DNA from: Hyalella azteca
Lineage: Eukaryota > Arthropoda > Malacostraca > Amphipoda > Hyalellidae
DNA: 64,000 nucleotides
Assembly (NCBI RefSeq): GCF_000764305.2
Contig: NW_025932753.1
Coordinates: 372,001-436,000, forward strand
Direction: 5' to 3'
How positions within the stretch are numbered: position 1 is the stretch's first letter; each line of letters begins with the position of its first letter. Below are positions 35,346 to 50,231 of the stretch, piece by piece. The notes below the pieces were generated by a model. It saw only the letters and a list, made by a program, of their open reading frames with translations, searched no databases and was not told where the DNA came from. The position numbers and the translations under genes were made by a program.

Positions 35346-38300
35346 GTGAGGTGCAATCCATCATACTTTTAGCATTTCTTTTATATAACAAATATTTCAG
35401 ATCCTTCAGCTATATAGAGCGCGATCGTATAAGTTTCACGCTTGCCTGAATTCAACTCGTTTGCCCGTTTTCTGAGAGCATCTACCTTTGACTTCGTTAC
35501 ATGCAATTCATGAGTGAAGAACCGCACTTCATCAAAATTCCGCGTTGGCTCCTATCCTCGATCGAGTTCGTTTCCAACCGTTCCCTCTTGAGGCTCCTAA
35601 ATGATCAGTCATTTCAATGACAACTTTTATCAGCGTCAATACATAACCCAGTTGAGGGTCTCACAGGAGGGTACGAGAGTATAAAGGGTATGAGAGCGGG
35701 ATGTATGTTAGGGTAAAAGCCTAAAAGGTATGTATGCATGTGAAGGTATGAAGATTTTTTTTAACTTTCGCACATATTAATTTTTTATTCGGCTTACTGC
35801 TCGTTTTTTTTCTAACTTGTGATTATGAAGTTATTCAACTTATTCAATTCACCTTTCTTTATGTCTGACTTGGGTATTCATTTTATAGTTCACAGTGTCT
35901 AACTCGTTAAAGATTACAATTCTCTGTGTAACTTGTAGAATCCCTAATTCAGCTACGGTTCGTTATATATATCGTTGTTTTATTCATTGATACATTCGAG
36001 AATTTGGGATTAAGTTTATCTTCATTTCTAACTAAGCGACGAAGTTTTTTTAACCCTGAAAAATGTGATCGCGATATCTATCGAGCACCTTCATATATCC
36101 TTTACTATTTGTTGCAGATTTGTCTTGCTCTCTTCCATTTTGTTCTATGATGTCACTTTTCCATTCGATGATTCTTTTTCTTGTAGTGCAATTATTTTGA
36201 GATCTGTTTATAAAGCATAATTGTTAACAGCATGTGTCATCTGCGCAGTGAATGGTCCGCAGAATATTACAACGTAGATACTCCGAGGAGCGGCAGGCAA
36301 TTTCCCCTTCATTGTTTTATAAAAAGCTCTTATTGCTCTCATTAGGGTAGCCTTATGCGAGCTGGCCTGATGCCTGAGAGTTATGGTGCTGCGTGTTGTT
36401 TCTGCGTGCATTTAGTCTGCATGCACTCACCCTGTTTGTGCCTCCGTACTGCAAGGTTTCGTACACTTGTCTTGTGCCTGCGTGCATTCATCTCCTTTGT
36501 GCTTTCATGTGGCATTGTTTCATGCACTTGCTTTGAGTCTGCGTGCACTCACCAACTTCGTGCATCCATGAGGCGCCTGACTATGTACTTGTCTCTAGTG
36601 TGCATTATATCACTTCGTTCAGTTTGAACTAGGTCGTACAGTTCGTGTATGCTGCTGGACTGCATGCATGCATTTAAATTATACGCACACAGACTCACAT
36701 TGAACATGATCTCTGCATGTACAAATGTCTGGGATCAGTGGTGCATCGTTGTCCTTGTGTTTACATATCGCGTTTACTGATTTAATTGTTGCTGTACAAG
36801 AAAATATATGCATTTGTTTGTTCTATGTTATATGAAATTTTACCTGATGCAAAACTTTTTGCTATAAACATTTATTGATGGGTATAAACTTGATTAGCAT
36901 GTGCCAGTAAAAGTTCATTTATTCACCAGAATAATTGATAGATTAGTTTTTATACTCTCGATTATATGTTGTGAAATGTTCTTGTGCAGGCACTGATTGT
37001 TCTTCAAGCAAACTGTGCACTCACTCCAGAGTACAATTCTACCATGTTTCTTCAGGCCCCACCACTCCTCAATTTTGTTATCATTGACCTAACATATTTC
37101 ACAATTTGATACGGAAATGTCCAAAAGCTGAAAGAAAATGTTCTGTTTATCGGATGAGATAATAGTTATTTTTGGCTCAATTTCTCAGCTTCAGCATTTT
37201 TTTCCACGATTTATCCTCTAATTTGCATGAGTATATGCAAAATTTACTCAACTTTTTTGTAGCGTATAGTTAGGGCATTCGTCTTCCACTTCAGAAGACA
37301 ATGACATTGATCGAACAATACTCGAAAAACAAATGTTCTTGAGACCTTACGGTTTTTTTTATTTTGTTAGTAATCGTGGTCATGTTTCGATGTTTTGTGA
37401 ATGATATTGGCTTGCATAAATTTTCGTGCATGCAGAGAAGTGATGCGTTGGTCAATTCTCTTTAGTATTATTTGTCATCGAGATTCTAATTCAAGCGCAT
37501 TGACCAAACAAAGAAACATTCATATCATCACCCGAAGCGCTCTCACGGCTCTGCATTGCATTCAGAGCTGTGGCTTATAATTTTCTTAGTTGGCTATAGA
37601 TAATTTGTAGCCAATATAACAACTGTATTATTGTTAATCAGCGGCGTGTGTTGAAACGGTTCTGACAGATTAAGACTTGATACTTCATTCCGCAAATGTT
37701 ATTAATTTTCTTCAAATGTCCATCTCCTAACTTGGTATCTAATTCCTGCCTCTCTTATAATATTTACATTTCCTCTTAACCGTTCTATTTTTCGAGATAA
37801 TTTTTGCATTAAAAATTAGCGCAAAATATTGCCTCCGTTTCTCTTGTTTAGAGTTTGTTTATTTACTTCAACAACTTCAAATTCAGGCCTTTCTTTGTTT
37901 GTATTATGACTAACTCTGAATATTTTGTATTAAGTTTATATATTTTCAACGACTTGATGATAATCTTGACTGATTAAAGAATACCTTTTCATAAAAGGTT
38001 TATGAATATAAGTTCCATTATTAAAAGCCACATTTAACTCGTGTATGTACGCGATGAGAGTAGAAAAACCTTTCTAACTTTAACCTTACTTATAAAAAAG
38101 TTTTAAGTGAACTTTTTAGCGGATCGAGCAATTTAGTTGATTTTTTTTTCTTAACCGTGGTTACTTGATTCAGAAGTTTCTCAGTTCTTGTATGATTTGA
38201 TCCTAATTTTAATCAAGGTGGACTCAAGAGGGCTGATGTATAAGTATGTATATATATACGTATTATCAGATTGAATCAAAAATGCTGAAACTAGACATTT

Positions 38301-40149
38301 CTTGCATAATTTAGATTGTATTTTAGAACTAAGCAAGTTAACAGGCTGGATTAATCTTGAATATATAACCTATAATTCCTAGAATTACTTCCTTATTTCG
38401 ATTACGGTCTTCTTGATAGCTAACGTAAAATTCTAGGTGCCGCTTTAAGAGGTCATTACCTACTATATTTATCACGCACCCTCATTTTATGACATGTATT
38501 CATCCTTTTCCTATACGGTGGATATGCGCGTTGTTTCGATTTTTATTTTCATAGCATCACTTACTGCATGGCTTTTTTAGACGGGACCTGATGCCTGGAA
38601 AAGTATCGCCTTATTGTACGTATATCGCATTCTATTCACAAACTATATTGCTGACGATTCCTGATTTATTCTGCTTCACGGTTGGGAATGAGCCCAACTT
38701 CTGTGTCCCCATCTGTATAAATACGATCTTTATTTGCTTCGGATCTGAAAAGTTACTTATTCTGATGCGGTATGATTAGGGTTGTACGGAAAACACTCGG
38801 AACTTTTGCACTTGCATAAAATTTTTTAATAGGGTCAGGTCTTTGATCTACCTCAAAGGTCAACTATTATAACGACGGCCTGAGGCCAGATCTGGCGCAC
38901 AAGGTCCATCTATCAAGTACCAAAGGTCTAAGGTACCAAAATAAGATTGATTAACAACCTCTTCTATTTCATTAAAATTGCGATTATGTATTTAAAATTG
39001 CAATTATGTGTCTCATGCTCGTCAACGTCTGTTATTTAGCTTTTCATGATTGAAGACTTGCGAGCTCTGCACTGTCTCAATGAGGTTACTATTATAATTG
39101 TGGATCATCATACAAATTGCTCATCATACACAATTGTTTTATAATTGTGGTGATCATACATAGTGGTGATTATAAATTGGTGATACATTTGGTAAAGACC
39201 TTGAGGAAATTCACCCTGCATTTATTTTGTATGTATTATTCTAGCGTTTCCGTCCTCCTGTAACACCTTCGTATTGATTGTGGAGGATTTCCATAGAAAT
39301 ATGACTAACCCAACGCTACTGCGGCGTAATGGACGCTTCCGTTGTCTTGTCTTACTCAGTTGGTTGTAATTGCACTAAACGTTTGAGTGTTCCGGTTCGT
39401 TGATAACATAAAAAAACAAACTGTGCGAATTATTGTCTGTATTACTATTGAAGGAACTTTGCGTTAATTTGCCTTTGGTAGTAAATATAAGAAGTAAAAT
39501 GTAGCAGTTAATACATAATGCTATCGTCCAAGACTATAGACTACATTTACATGATTCTAATGTTCGCTGTATATCGAGGCAAGAAAGACTCTATTGAATG
39601 CGTAAAATGTGATAAAAAAAATGATTTCTTGCGAGTCTTTAGGTACTAAATGATATTGTTGTGAAATTATTTCTAGGAAAACATAATTTCATTCCATATT
39701 TTGGTGGTGATGTGCTAAGATTAAAAGAAACGTTCGATCTATTCTACATCCGATACTTGAAGCAACATGTAAAATATAAATATATTTTGCTAGTCCTCTT
39801 GGTTACAAATGTGTTGAGTATATTTTCAGTCCACGTAGAACAAAAAAGTCACTTTTTGTTCATATATATCTGATCACCGGAAAATTATTTCTCTTGTGCA
39901 CATTTATTTATTCAGTTTTTTTTTTTTTGATGCGCAGCGTTGAGTAAGAACTTCGCAGGAGTTGCAGGCGTCCTGCAACAAGCCATTGTTGCCAGCTCTT
40001 TTAAGTATTTTTCTCGTTGCCTGTAACGTGCAATAGAACTTGAAGTTTATCTCTATTCCATTAGCTGCTTCTAGCTGCGTCAAGTTAGCCATTCGTAATC
40101 TTGAGGTGCATCCATAGGCTCTTGTAAATATATGGTCTCGTTGTAATTT
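35346..40149. other. long AT-rich stretch
   Basis: Only the tRNA-like fossil near 37256 stands out. Short frames (36355-36627, 38591-38779) look random. Confidence 0.5.
37256..37335 (+). mobile_element. tRNA-like fossil, probably SINE head
   Basis: GTAGCGTATAGTTAGGGCAT resembles a tRNA D-arm and A box, followed by an anticodon-arm-like hairpin (GTCTTC and GAAGAC around CACTTCA). The B box is decayed (TTGATCGAAC). It does not fold as an intact tRNA. Confidence 0.35.
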
Positions 40150-40330
40150 TTCAATTTTAAATATACATGCCTTTTTAATTTTGGAATTTCCAACATGCAT
40201 GCCATTTTAATTTTGAAATTTCTAAGATGCATTCGTTTTTTATTTTGAAATTTCCAAGATGCATGCGTTTTTAATTTTTGAATTTCCAAGATGCATGCGT
40301 TTTTAATTTCGAAATTTCCAAGATGCATGT
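40150..40330 (+). repeat. 32-bp tandem repeat, about five copies
   Basis: The unit GCATGCGTTTTTAATTTTGA plus AATTTCCAAGAT repeats with decay to the left. GCATGC/ATGCAT palindromes recur once per unit. Confidence 0.8.
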
Positions 40331-42195
40331 AAATTATGTCGATTCGAAAGTAGAGCTAACATAATGTTATTATTTTCATGGATCGATGAACACCCGCTCT
40401 TGGGTTATACATTAAATTTTCAATTCGAGTTACTAAAACTTGTCGCTGATTTCATGCATATGTTTCTCTCTCAAATTTCCAAAGCAATTCACACACCTAC
40501 GGACGTCATAGTTTATTAGATTGCGGATGCAATTCTTGGTGCGGTCACAGCAATAAGGTTTGATGGCTTGGCTCAGCAAATGCTTTACTGTAATCTTGCG
40601 TCTGGAGCCGATGATTCTCATTGGAGCTTTGGAAGCACGAACTTGTGACAGCTCAGTGCACATGTGGCTGCCCTGAACGTACTGTATACGGACGTTACTT
40701 TTCCGTGTACCCATTATATTACGTTCTTTTTATTAAATTTGTCTAAAATAATCACTCGACTTTTTATCTTTGTGTGGAGCAGCAACGATTTTTTTATAAA
40801 TATATAACATTTTATCTATCATGAAAGCTGTAGCAAAAACTGATTACATAAAAATCGTCTATTTAAATTATGACTATGCCTATTATTTATGATAATGAAG
40901 TTTGTGGAGATTGAACTTTTTCTAAAAAATGATAGGTGCAAATAAAGAAAATAGTTAAAATAGTTGAAAAATTTCCACTTAACCTGTTGTCTGCCCCAAA
41001 CTGTCGAGTTGACTCGAGTGCATCATGAATGTCTAGGCACCCCTGACAGTGAGGCGCTGTTGCTTTCTTCAGGCCACCTCTGAAACTTACTGCTCGTTTT
41101 TTATGTAGGCAAGTCTCCGTTGTCGATTTATTTTACGAATGATGGTCATCATTCTCCCTTTTATATTCATCTCGGTATATAATCATCGCTGAGAGCTCCC
41201 TCTAAACCACGCCTCTGCCGTGCCGCTGTAGTCGTGCTCCGCCTCTCGCGTGACCGCTGCCACCCGACGCTGCGAAATAGTGCCAAACTTCTTCACCAAA
41301 GTTCTTCTCATTCGAGTGCCTTGCAATGCTTTTTGGGCTCAAACATCCAATATAAACTTAGGGTACTATGTACTATGGTTTTTTATTGTAATTTTGATCC
41401 CTTTATCATGAAATCGTGCAGAAAACAGGTTTGTAATCATGCGCTCAGTTCCGATAAGACTTGCCGACTTTTCGACTTCTCCATGCAGACGCACGGCCGG
41501 CAAAAATGCGTCATGGTTTCTTTCTCTCCTCGTCCGCTGCTGTTTCTATGGAGTGTTTTTGATTGATAAAATAGTGTGCTCCTATGGACGTGACTTATCA
41601 AGAGCTTAATGTATAAAACGTACAAAAATAATATCGAGGAACGTGACTATCAAAAGCTCACTGTATACAGCGTGCCTAAAGTCGAAAAAAATCGCGAATT
41701 TCTTACTCATCGAGCGCAGCCCAATACATGCTAACCTTATACGGTTAAAAATTGGAATGACAAGAATCGTTCTCCAATAGTCTTGTTGGCGTGGACGGAT
41801 CACCGACTATCGAGTTCCTGAGCCTCATTAAATGAAAGAAACAACGCTAAGATAAAGAAACGTATTTATTAATTAAACGTGCATATTATCGTATCATTGT
41901 TGGACGATCTAAGGCCTTCCACTAGAATGTTTAATAAATTGTTAAATGAATCTAAAGTCTAAACAAATCACAAAATTTTTTCACGACTTCTGAACCTCAT
42001 CGTCAGATGTAGTGATTCAACAATAATATGATAATATGCCTCTTTAATTAATAAATTTACGTTTTTACCATAGCGTTTGTTTCTTTTTTCGAATATTGGT
42101 TATCTATCGATGAATGAATACGAATATGGAGTAAAGTTTGGTTAGAGTCTACGCTTCAGTATATAATATTACAACTTGTAAATGTTTAGTTTTCT

Positions 42196-42285
42196 ATTGC
42201 AAATTACGTATTGTAATTTGCAATATTATATATATTATATATTGCAATATAATATTAAATGCAAATTACGTATTGTTGTCAGCAA
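42196..42285 (+). repeat. AT-rich hairpin cluster
   Basis: ATTGCAAATTAC (42196) pairs exactly with GTAATTTGCAAT (42213). A TATATA run follows, and GCAAATTACGTATTG occurs again near 42260. Confidence 0.65.
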
Positions 42286-42414
42286 GAACAACCGTAGAAT
42301 GAAAACACAAGATATAATTCAGCTGTCGCTCTGTAGGTTTTCCTTTTTTTAAATAAACCTGTTAATCGCTGGATTGCATTTACAAGGCAAATTAGAACCG
42401 GCGTCATATGTTGT

Positions 42415-42785
42415 TATCGTCATTCTGTGATCGTTATTATCGTCATGCTATTCACTTTGTTATCGTCATGCTGTGATCGTTGCTATCGTGATGCTGCACA
42501 CGATGTTATCGTCATGCTGTGATCGTTGCTATCGTGATGCTGCACACGATGTTATCGTCATGCTGTGATCGTTGTCATACTGTGCATGCATGGTGCTGTC
42601 GTGTTATCGTGACCACAGTGTTATCGTCATGCTGTGGTCGTTCTTATCGTCATGCAATGCACGGTGTTATCGTTACGCTGTATATATATATCGTCACGCA
42701 TTGCATGGTGTTGTTCTCATACTGTGCATGGTGATACCGTAACGCTGTGCAGTGTTATCGTCATGCTGTGCATGTTGTCACGTTT
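42415..42785 (+). repeat. 46-bp GTTATCGTCATGCTG-type tandem repeat
   Basis: Two exact 46-base units lie at 42502 and 42548 within a wider zone of TTATCGTCATGCTG variants at irregular spacing. Confidence 0.8.
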
Positions 42786-42926
42786 AGAACTCGTGTATTC
42801 GTGAAGCGTTCGATTCACGTTTTTGTTGTTCAGGCTCACGTCAGTGAGAATTGCTTGTAAACGTATGCTGACTCTTCCGGAAATTGCGACGACTACCTCC
42901 ACGAATCTACTATTTTGATTTCTTTT

Positions 42927-43175
42927 AATTTATCGTTCCCCCACTCGTTTGATAATTTATCGTTCCCCTACTCGTTTGATTATTAATTATCGTTCCCCCA
43001 CTCGTTTGATTATTATTTATCGTTTCCCCACTCGTTTGATAATTTATCGTTCCCCCACTCGTTTGATAATTTATCGTTCCCCCACTCGTTTGATAATTTA
43101 TCGTTCCCTCACTCGTTTGATAATTTATCGTTCCCCCACTCGTTCGATAATTTATCGTTCCCCCGCTCGGTTGAC
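42927..43175 (+). repeat. 27-bp minisatellite, nine copies
   Basis: The unit AATTTATCGTTCCCCCACTC plus GTTTGAT is highly regular; two copies have a 2-3-base insertion. The plus frame reads a 9-residue repeat (YRSPTRLII) only because 27 is divisible by three. Confidence 0.9.
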
Positions 43176-43179
43176 CATT

Positions 43180-46100
43180 TGAGTCTCAATTCCAAGAATC
43201 GCCAATGAACTGTTGTGGTTATGGTTAGTGCGACATTTTATTTCAGTTCTGAAAAGTTTCGCTGCCAAGAAAAAACAAATTATCTCTACTCCAACTGGCT
43301 GGAACCTTTCAAAAACAAGATTTAATGCTTTTACATGAGCAAATCTTTGTATAACACTTGCGGTCTTTCAATGTAGAAATTCTTTACAATCTTTTACTGT
43401 ATTATCAAGACTCACTGCTGGTGCATGGACACATTAGTGCTGAAATATTCTTAGCGCATCAGGCTGTCCTACTGCTGATTGCTGAAACGTAATATTGGAG
43501 GCAATAGTGATTAAAAACGAGATGTGATATATCTATGTAATTAGATATGATGTTATAGATATTAAATATTGAAGGATAATAACGAGAAACGAGAGATGAT
43601 TTAATGTATTTGATTACATAGTATATTATATATTCATCTTTATATAACGAGGAACGGGATTTGTTTTGGCGCGCATTGGACACCCCACGAAGACGATGCT
43701 GCGCAGGAGCTGCCGCTGCGGAGGTCTGGTATACTTGGCACCAGCTCTGACAAGGCTATCTGCTTCGCCGTATCCTGCCTACGCGATGGCCCTCACCGTT
43801 TTGTACTCTTTTGCTTCAAAGCTAAATCTTTTCCATTTCTCCTTCTTCTTTTCCATTTCTCCTTCTTTCTGGCCACTTTGCGCCACCTCTTGTTCTTTTC
43901 CACTCTTTCCTAGTGGCACCGCACACACACACATTCAAAGCTACTCTAAAACAACAGTGTTTGAGAAAAATAACGGCTTACTGCAAGCAACCCAAGTTAA
44001 AAAAAATAACAAATGACTTGGTGTGTGGTAGCACAAGGGTTAGATTTCTGTCGCTTCAACTTATTTATTTGAACTTCAGGTGGATTATTAAGGAAACTTG
44101 TGATAACGCTGTTCCGAGCGTTGATAACCTGCTTAATTCCAGGCTATAGGCGGCTGTTAATTCATTGAAAAGCTTTAAAACTGGGAAATATGGCCTGTAA
44201 TGTATGAAAAACTGTGAAAAAGTCCGTATGAACAATTGACGGAGGAACTTGGGTCGCCGTTTCAGTCAGTCGTGAAGCGTTTTTACAATTTCACTTTATA
44301 TTAAACTATCCTGTTCGAATTTCGATGAAGCTATATTGTTGCTGGCGCTGGCCTATCTTAGCATATCAACGCCACGAGAAATCTACAAATTCTTGTCGTT
44401 TTCTTTAGAATCAGTTTCAATTGAATTAATGCACGTGCCGTTCATATTTTATTCATTTAAAAATTTAATCAAGTCATTAAAATCAAGTAATGTGCATTGT
44501 TTCATTCCCTTCATCATGAGCGCGCATTTAATCCTAGAGAAATTGTGGACTGCTCTATGAAAGAGCCTCTGATATTTAACAGAAATAAGAGCGGCAACCT
44601 TTTAATGACATTCAATTTGTTGTTGAATACCGGGAAGGGAATTAACTTGAAACCTAATTATTTTCAAGAACAGTTCTCTATTGATAGCGGTTTATTGATT
44701 TATGCAAACGCTGTAAAAATTGCTTCATCTGAATGGCAAACGAATTAAAATATGTTATTGTAATGATATTTTCGACGTGAAGTATTCTATTATTATTTCA
44801 TATAATTGATTCAATTAGCTTAAAATATACTTTTGCGTATCATCGCTTGCATAGAAATAAACGGCATGCATTGAACAATATTTGACATTTCAGGGTCCAT
44901 GATAACATTCTCATGATAACATTCTCATTCATAACGTTAATTTTTATTCATGTTCGAGACCCGGCAGTACTTCTGTTGTATGCTTTCCTTATCAATCTGG
45001 ATGCCAGGGACGACTGCTTTTTGGACGCATATATCTTCGCTGTTGCTTGTTCAGATCTACACGAAGCTCGTTCATTACATTGAGTGCTTCTTTTTACGGC
45101 TACCTTTGACTGCTTATTGATTCTCGCTGTTATCTTGCAATTTTGTACTCAAGATTAATGTGTTCTTTGAATCCAATTGACATTTGTTGCTGTCGCTTTG
45201 TTTTTATAACCGACCGCTAAGTGGATATTTATTTTAATTATGCTGATCATCTGTAACTTCAATAAAATACTCAATTAAGTATTTATAAGTCTTGCCTTTT
45301 CTGAAAGACATCATTGCTTGCTATCATCGCTTGAATAACGCTGGGAAGTATCCAGGCTCAATCCAAAGTTTAACTAGTTGATTTGGGGTTGTTGTACGTT
45401 GGCGTCTTGCACGTCTCGGATTTCATATAAGATATTTCATGTAGTGTGAAGTGTCCGTTGCTTGAGCTGTCATGCTGCCATGCTCATCAGATCCATGTGC
45501 ATGGGACGTGGATGAATGCTTGCTGTATGCAATGTTATAAAGTTTTCATTCATCCATAAATGATGAATGCAGTATGCGTGCTGTATGCATTTTTCGCTTT
45601 CGCAGTTCGTGCGTGGCCCATTGTTACTTGAAAGCATGAATGCTCTACAGCAAACGAACCTTACATTCGTTCCATTTAATCGTCGGAGAACCGTTCGAAT
45701 ATTCCCATCTCGTTACGTTATATTATCTCCTATTCTCATTCATGATACACGATAGGTTACATTACATATAAGAAAATATTGAGTGTGCGTCGAAACTGGT
45801 GCAATATTGTTTTATTTTTAGCACGAGTCTGAAGATCTTTTTCATAGCTTTTACGCCGCGCAGCCGACACAAGCCGGCTCAGGTTTGCCGCAATAACAGT
45901 AATCGGCTATAGCAGAAATATTGCATCCGTTTCAAGGTGCAGGAGGGCTGCTGGGTGCAGCCATGTATGCAGCTATAGAAGCCTGCTCAACTTAGCCTCG
46001 TTTGGTAACTTTAGAACTGCAGTAATGAGAGACGCCGTCTCAAAGACTTTCACCGTATGTGCTTTAATATTGATAGCCAGTCTAGCGGAACGAACGCAGC

Positions 46101-49100
46101 GCATGAAAAAAGTGCGAGGTTAAAACGTTCGCAGCATGCATGTTCATGCGTCTCGTGTATCTTTGAAGTAGTTTAAAAAGGTTCAAATATATTCTATGTG
46201 GACTTACTTTCCTTGATATATTCCCAGTAAACTGTTTTTTCCAACTATTAACTTATTTATAAGAAAAAATACATTTGTTTATGGTTTTTCTCGGTTATTT
46301 TATGTGCTCCTATCCCTTGACATCTCTTAAACACGTTGACTACGTATTGGTACATATGCGTACCTCGAAATGTATTTCTCCAGGAGGTAGTGCTACATAA
46401 TTCAGTTTGCCTAAAATCGGCTAAATCCGAGAACAAAAAAGGCCAAAAAAGGCCGATAATTCAATGTATACTAGTTTAGTTGTAGGTTCCGCTATAAAAA
46501 TTCCGTTTATTTTCTGTTTGCAGTATTTAAAATTTAATTAGGAAGTACCCATATCAAAAATTTTAGCCGGCCAACGCAATTGAGAAAAACTAAATCACGG
46601 AATTTGTCCGGAAAAAAATGACCGTCTGGCAACCCTGCTTAAAAAAAGTACAAAAAATGAAATAATAGTACAAGATGAAGCAATCATAGTCAACGTGTTA
46701 GTCATGAAACGGCGCAATGGATAAGTCTCGTCCAGTCTTCTGCATGAATGATGTACTGAATTATGAGATAATTTTGTCGTGTGGTGAAAATTTTGAATTG
46801 GAAGTAAACTTAACGTTCTTCTTAAGACATAGACGCATGCATACAAGTCCTATTAACTCTTTTAAACAATTCACCAATTATGTTTGTTACATATTTAATT
46901 CAGGTTGTGGTAAGCTATGAGTTAACTTCTGTGTATACGAGATGATGTTTTGTTATTAGCTGGCGGAACCTGCACGAGATATATACGCTCTAGTGTCATC
47001 GCTTGCTTAATTAGGGTTGAGCTTCCACAGTGAACAATACTTGATATGTCCATTTGTACGTAAATATTCTCATTCATTTCTGAGGCTATTTCCTATTTAT
47101 GTTCGACAGCAGACATGGCTTATGTTTTACGTTTGTTTCATGTTAAACTGTACGTTTTATATGTTGTATTGTATATGTTGTTATCTTTATGTTGTTTATA
47201 GGATGAAACGATATTATCAGCTATACAGTTTTAACGTTCCCCACTTGCGTGTGGAACGTTACCACGTGTCCATAAATACGAAGATATAGGATGCATTTAA
47301 TTGCAGTCTCTGCCACTCCTCTTGCAAGGCGCAGCTGCAAAGCTATGATGCACACTTGCACGATGAAGAAAAACTACCAATGTATACGTAAAGCGTTGGA
47401 TCGTTTTCAAGGAGTGCCTGTTGCATCGTAATATTTCATATCTCAGTCTACAAGAGGGAATGTTGCGAACTGCATGATACACACATGCACCTTTTTCACG
47501 ATGAATTCGATAAGCTTTTCATCTTTGACTATTAAAGTATTTAGTATGCTTATGATCTACGTCGCTGCCACCTGGCATATTTTATAAATTATTTGTTTTC
47601 AACTCAGCTATGGTAAATAGTTTCATTTCTACGAAGTTATGTATAGGAAAATTAATTTTCATATTCGTTTTTGAATGTGCCTTATTCTCCTTAGTGTGAT
47701 CTGCTTGCTATGAAAGCCTCTCGCATTCATGTGATATGCTAAAAAGCCATTCAATAATCAATATTCGATTATTTTAGGAGCAAATCAATTGACTCTTTAC
47801 TATAGGCAAACACCATGTTTGTAAATATCTATTTGATTTTTATTGTCGATTGTTAGCTAACATTTTAAATACGTATTAAATATCTTCTCCTAAAATCTGG
47901 TCCCACATTTACCTTATTAAACTCTATGTGAATAAGAACACTTGTGAAGCGTCAGCCATGAAAGATGCACAACTCATAACATTGCTGGTGGCCTCTATGG
48001 ACGTGTGAATGGCCCCCACTTTCAAATGAATCGTTCAGCCTTGAACTTCACCTTCTGTGTATTGGGCTTTTTGTTTGCGGAGTTGATTGAACAGCGGGTG
48101 GATCAATGCTCCTAAATCAAGGGAACAATCAATGAGGTCAACACGACGATGATCGGTTACCAGAACGCGTACAAGTTCTGTTTTTCAATCGTGTTTCGTC
48201 CGTGTTTTAAAATAGTGCAAAAGTCTACGTTTACTTGCTGCCGTTGATGAAGAACTGGGCACTGTCAGCCCTCGAAGTTCAGAGTTACTTCGTTTTATAT
48301 AGGAAATCACTTCGTATTTTGAAAACGAAAATCCCATGAGGTCCTTGGTGTAATTTAACTCCTGATTAAGATACCCCTAAATAAACAAATCGTTTCAAAA
48401 AGCTGATTGAAAGTAATAATAATAATCAAAGCACTTGAAGGCCAATTAAAACATCACCAACAATTCATAATACATCTAAAGACATTTCTCCACAGAGAGT
48501 GTTTACATGCAGAAACCACGAAGAAACGTCAAGCTTGCTGCCCTTTTCGGTTCATATCGCGACACCAAACACTTTTCGCGAGTCTCGGATTTCGCGTCGC
48601 GCGACGAGGTACACCGAGCCACTGTATTTTAATCAAAATCTCGGGAAATAATATTTGTACTTAATATTATTCGAAATTTCTTCAAATTGCTATGCTGTTG
48701 TATTTTATTCATTAATTGTAAAGGTCAATAACATTCATAGAATTCTCAACGAGAAACCTAGGAAATTCTCTTATTTGTTGAGGCTTGATTATATGTTGGT
48801 TAATAACTCGGCGAATTATTAGTATTGAAATGTAGCCGCGGTCTTTACAGGCATCAAATCACCTTTTAACTACACTATCAACAAATGTCAGTGTTAAAGA
48901 TTGTAAGCTTTCTTTCGGCGCCGAATAGCCCTGTTACTGCATTGCAAAGATTAAATGTTTAAAGTGTAATGCCTCCTTTTCATGTTAAGCATTAGTCTTG
49001 TTAAGCCCTGGGTCTATACTTTCAAAAAAAGTTAAGAGATCGTAAGTTCATCAGCCAATCATTGACGGCCTTTCAAGCAAAATCCACCAATCATAGACAA

Positions 49101-50111
49101 GAAAATTGAGCGTAAGTACTTACGTTCACTTAGCGAATGGTGAAAGTATGGCCCCAGGCCATCAAAATTTGATTTTACATTCACTGATCTGTAAAAAATC
49201 TCGTGTTGCAATCTTCGTGGTGTCACTATTGGGATAAATGTGAGTGTTGTATTTTCATCGTCCGATGTTCTTCAGAATGACGCCACTCGAGTTTAAATTC
49301 TCTGCTGTTGATAACATCATCGCCCAGGCAACGATCGAACGTGGATGGTTTCATACCAACTCTATATACGCATAAAAAATTATCCGTTAGCGTCACTCTT
49401 ATACTGATTAACGTTAAGTGAAGGTAGTTTTTCATTATGCAATTTATAATCTTTCAGTTCAGTTAGACTCATTTTTGGGGCCAGCCCTGCAAGCAGAACT
49501 TAGGATTTTTTTGAAACATTCGAAACTCTACGGATCTGCAGGTGCCTGCATGAGTTCGTAATTGTTGGCTTTGATTAATTTATGTTACATGTAAATCCTT
49601 GAAAACTTGTTAATATTATTTTTATCGCATTTATCTTCTGAGTTATTTGATTATCGTCCGTTCTATCTATGTGTTAGTTGTAGTTTTAAAAAGACAGGAT
49701 GAGCAAATTTTTACAATGAACAGAAGTATATGTATATAATGTACCATAATGTTCAACGCTCGATAAGTGGTACTTTTTTATTTTATTTCATGTGTATATT
49801 TCGATCTTGCATATCTGACATTATCACATAAGGTTTGCTTCAAGGTCCAGCAATGCTCCATTGTTTATTACAGAGCGCGCTGCATGATAGCGCCGTCTCT
49901 GTCTTGCTGCATGGGAACATCTCGCTCGCTCGGTCTCTGACTCGACACTTTTTATTGTTACCCTTTCTATCACCGCCATGCTGAGTGTCGGTCGTATTTC
50001 ACCTGCAATTGTTCGCGCAATGACATGCATCACCTGCGTGATAGAACGTAGCCGCGTGGTGTTCAGGAAAAAATGTCATTGATGCAAGAAAATCAAGGCG
50101 ATTGCTGGAGC
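43180..50111. other. long AT-rich stretch
   Basis: A GC-richer patch at 43670-43800 and the truncated element near 46540 are the only items of note. No gene is supported. Confidence 0.5.
46540..46637 (+). mobile_element. right end of the CAGGGTTGCC element family
   Basis: The segment ends TCTGGCAACCCTGC, identical to the right end of the element at 32867-33148. It is preceded by a similar run (GAAAAAAATGACCG against GAAAAAGGTCCA). No left terminus is found nearby, so it is truncated. Confidence 0.4.
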
Positions 50112-50231
50112 TTGCCTAATACTGTCTGGGTATACTGTCAATACTTGCCTAATACTGTCTAGTTATACTGTCAATAATTGCCTAATACTGTCTAGTCATA
50201 CTGTCAATAATTGCCTAATACTGTCTAGTTC
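50112..50231 (+). repeat. 33-bp tandem repeat, four copies
   Basis: Units TTGCCTAATACTGTCTAGTT plus ATACTGTCAATAA start at 50112, 50145, 50178 and 50211. Confidence 0.9.
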
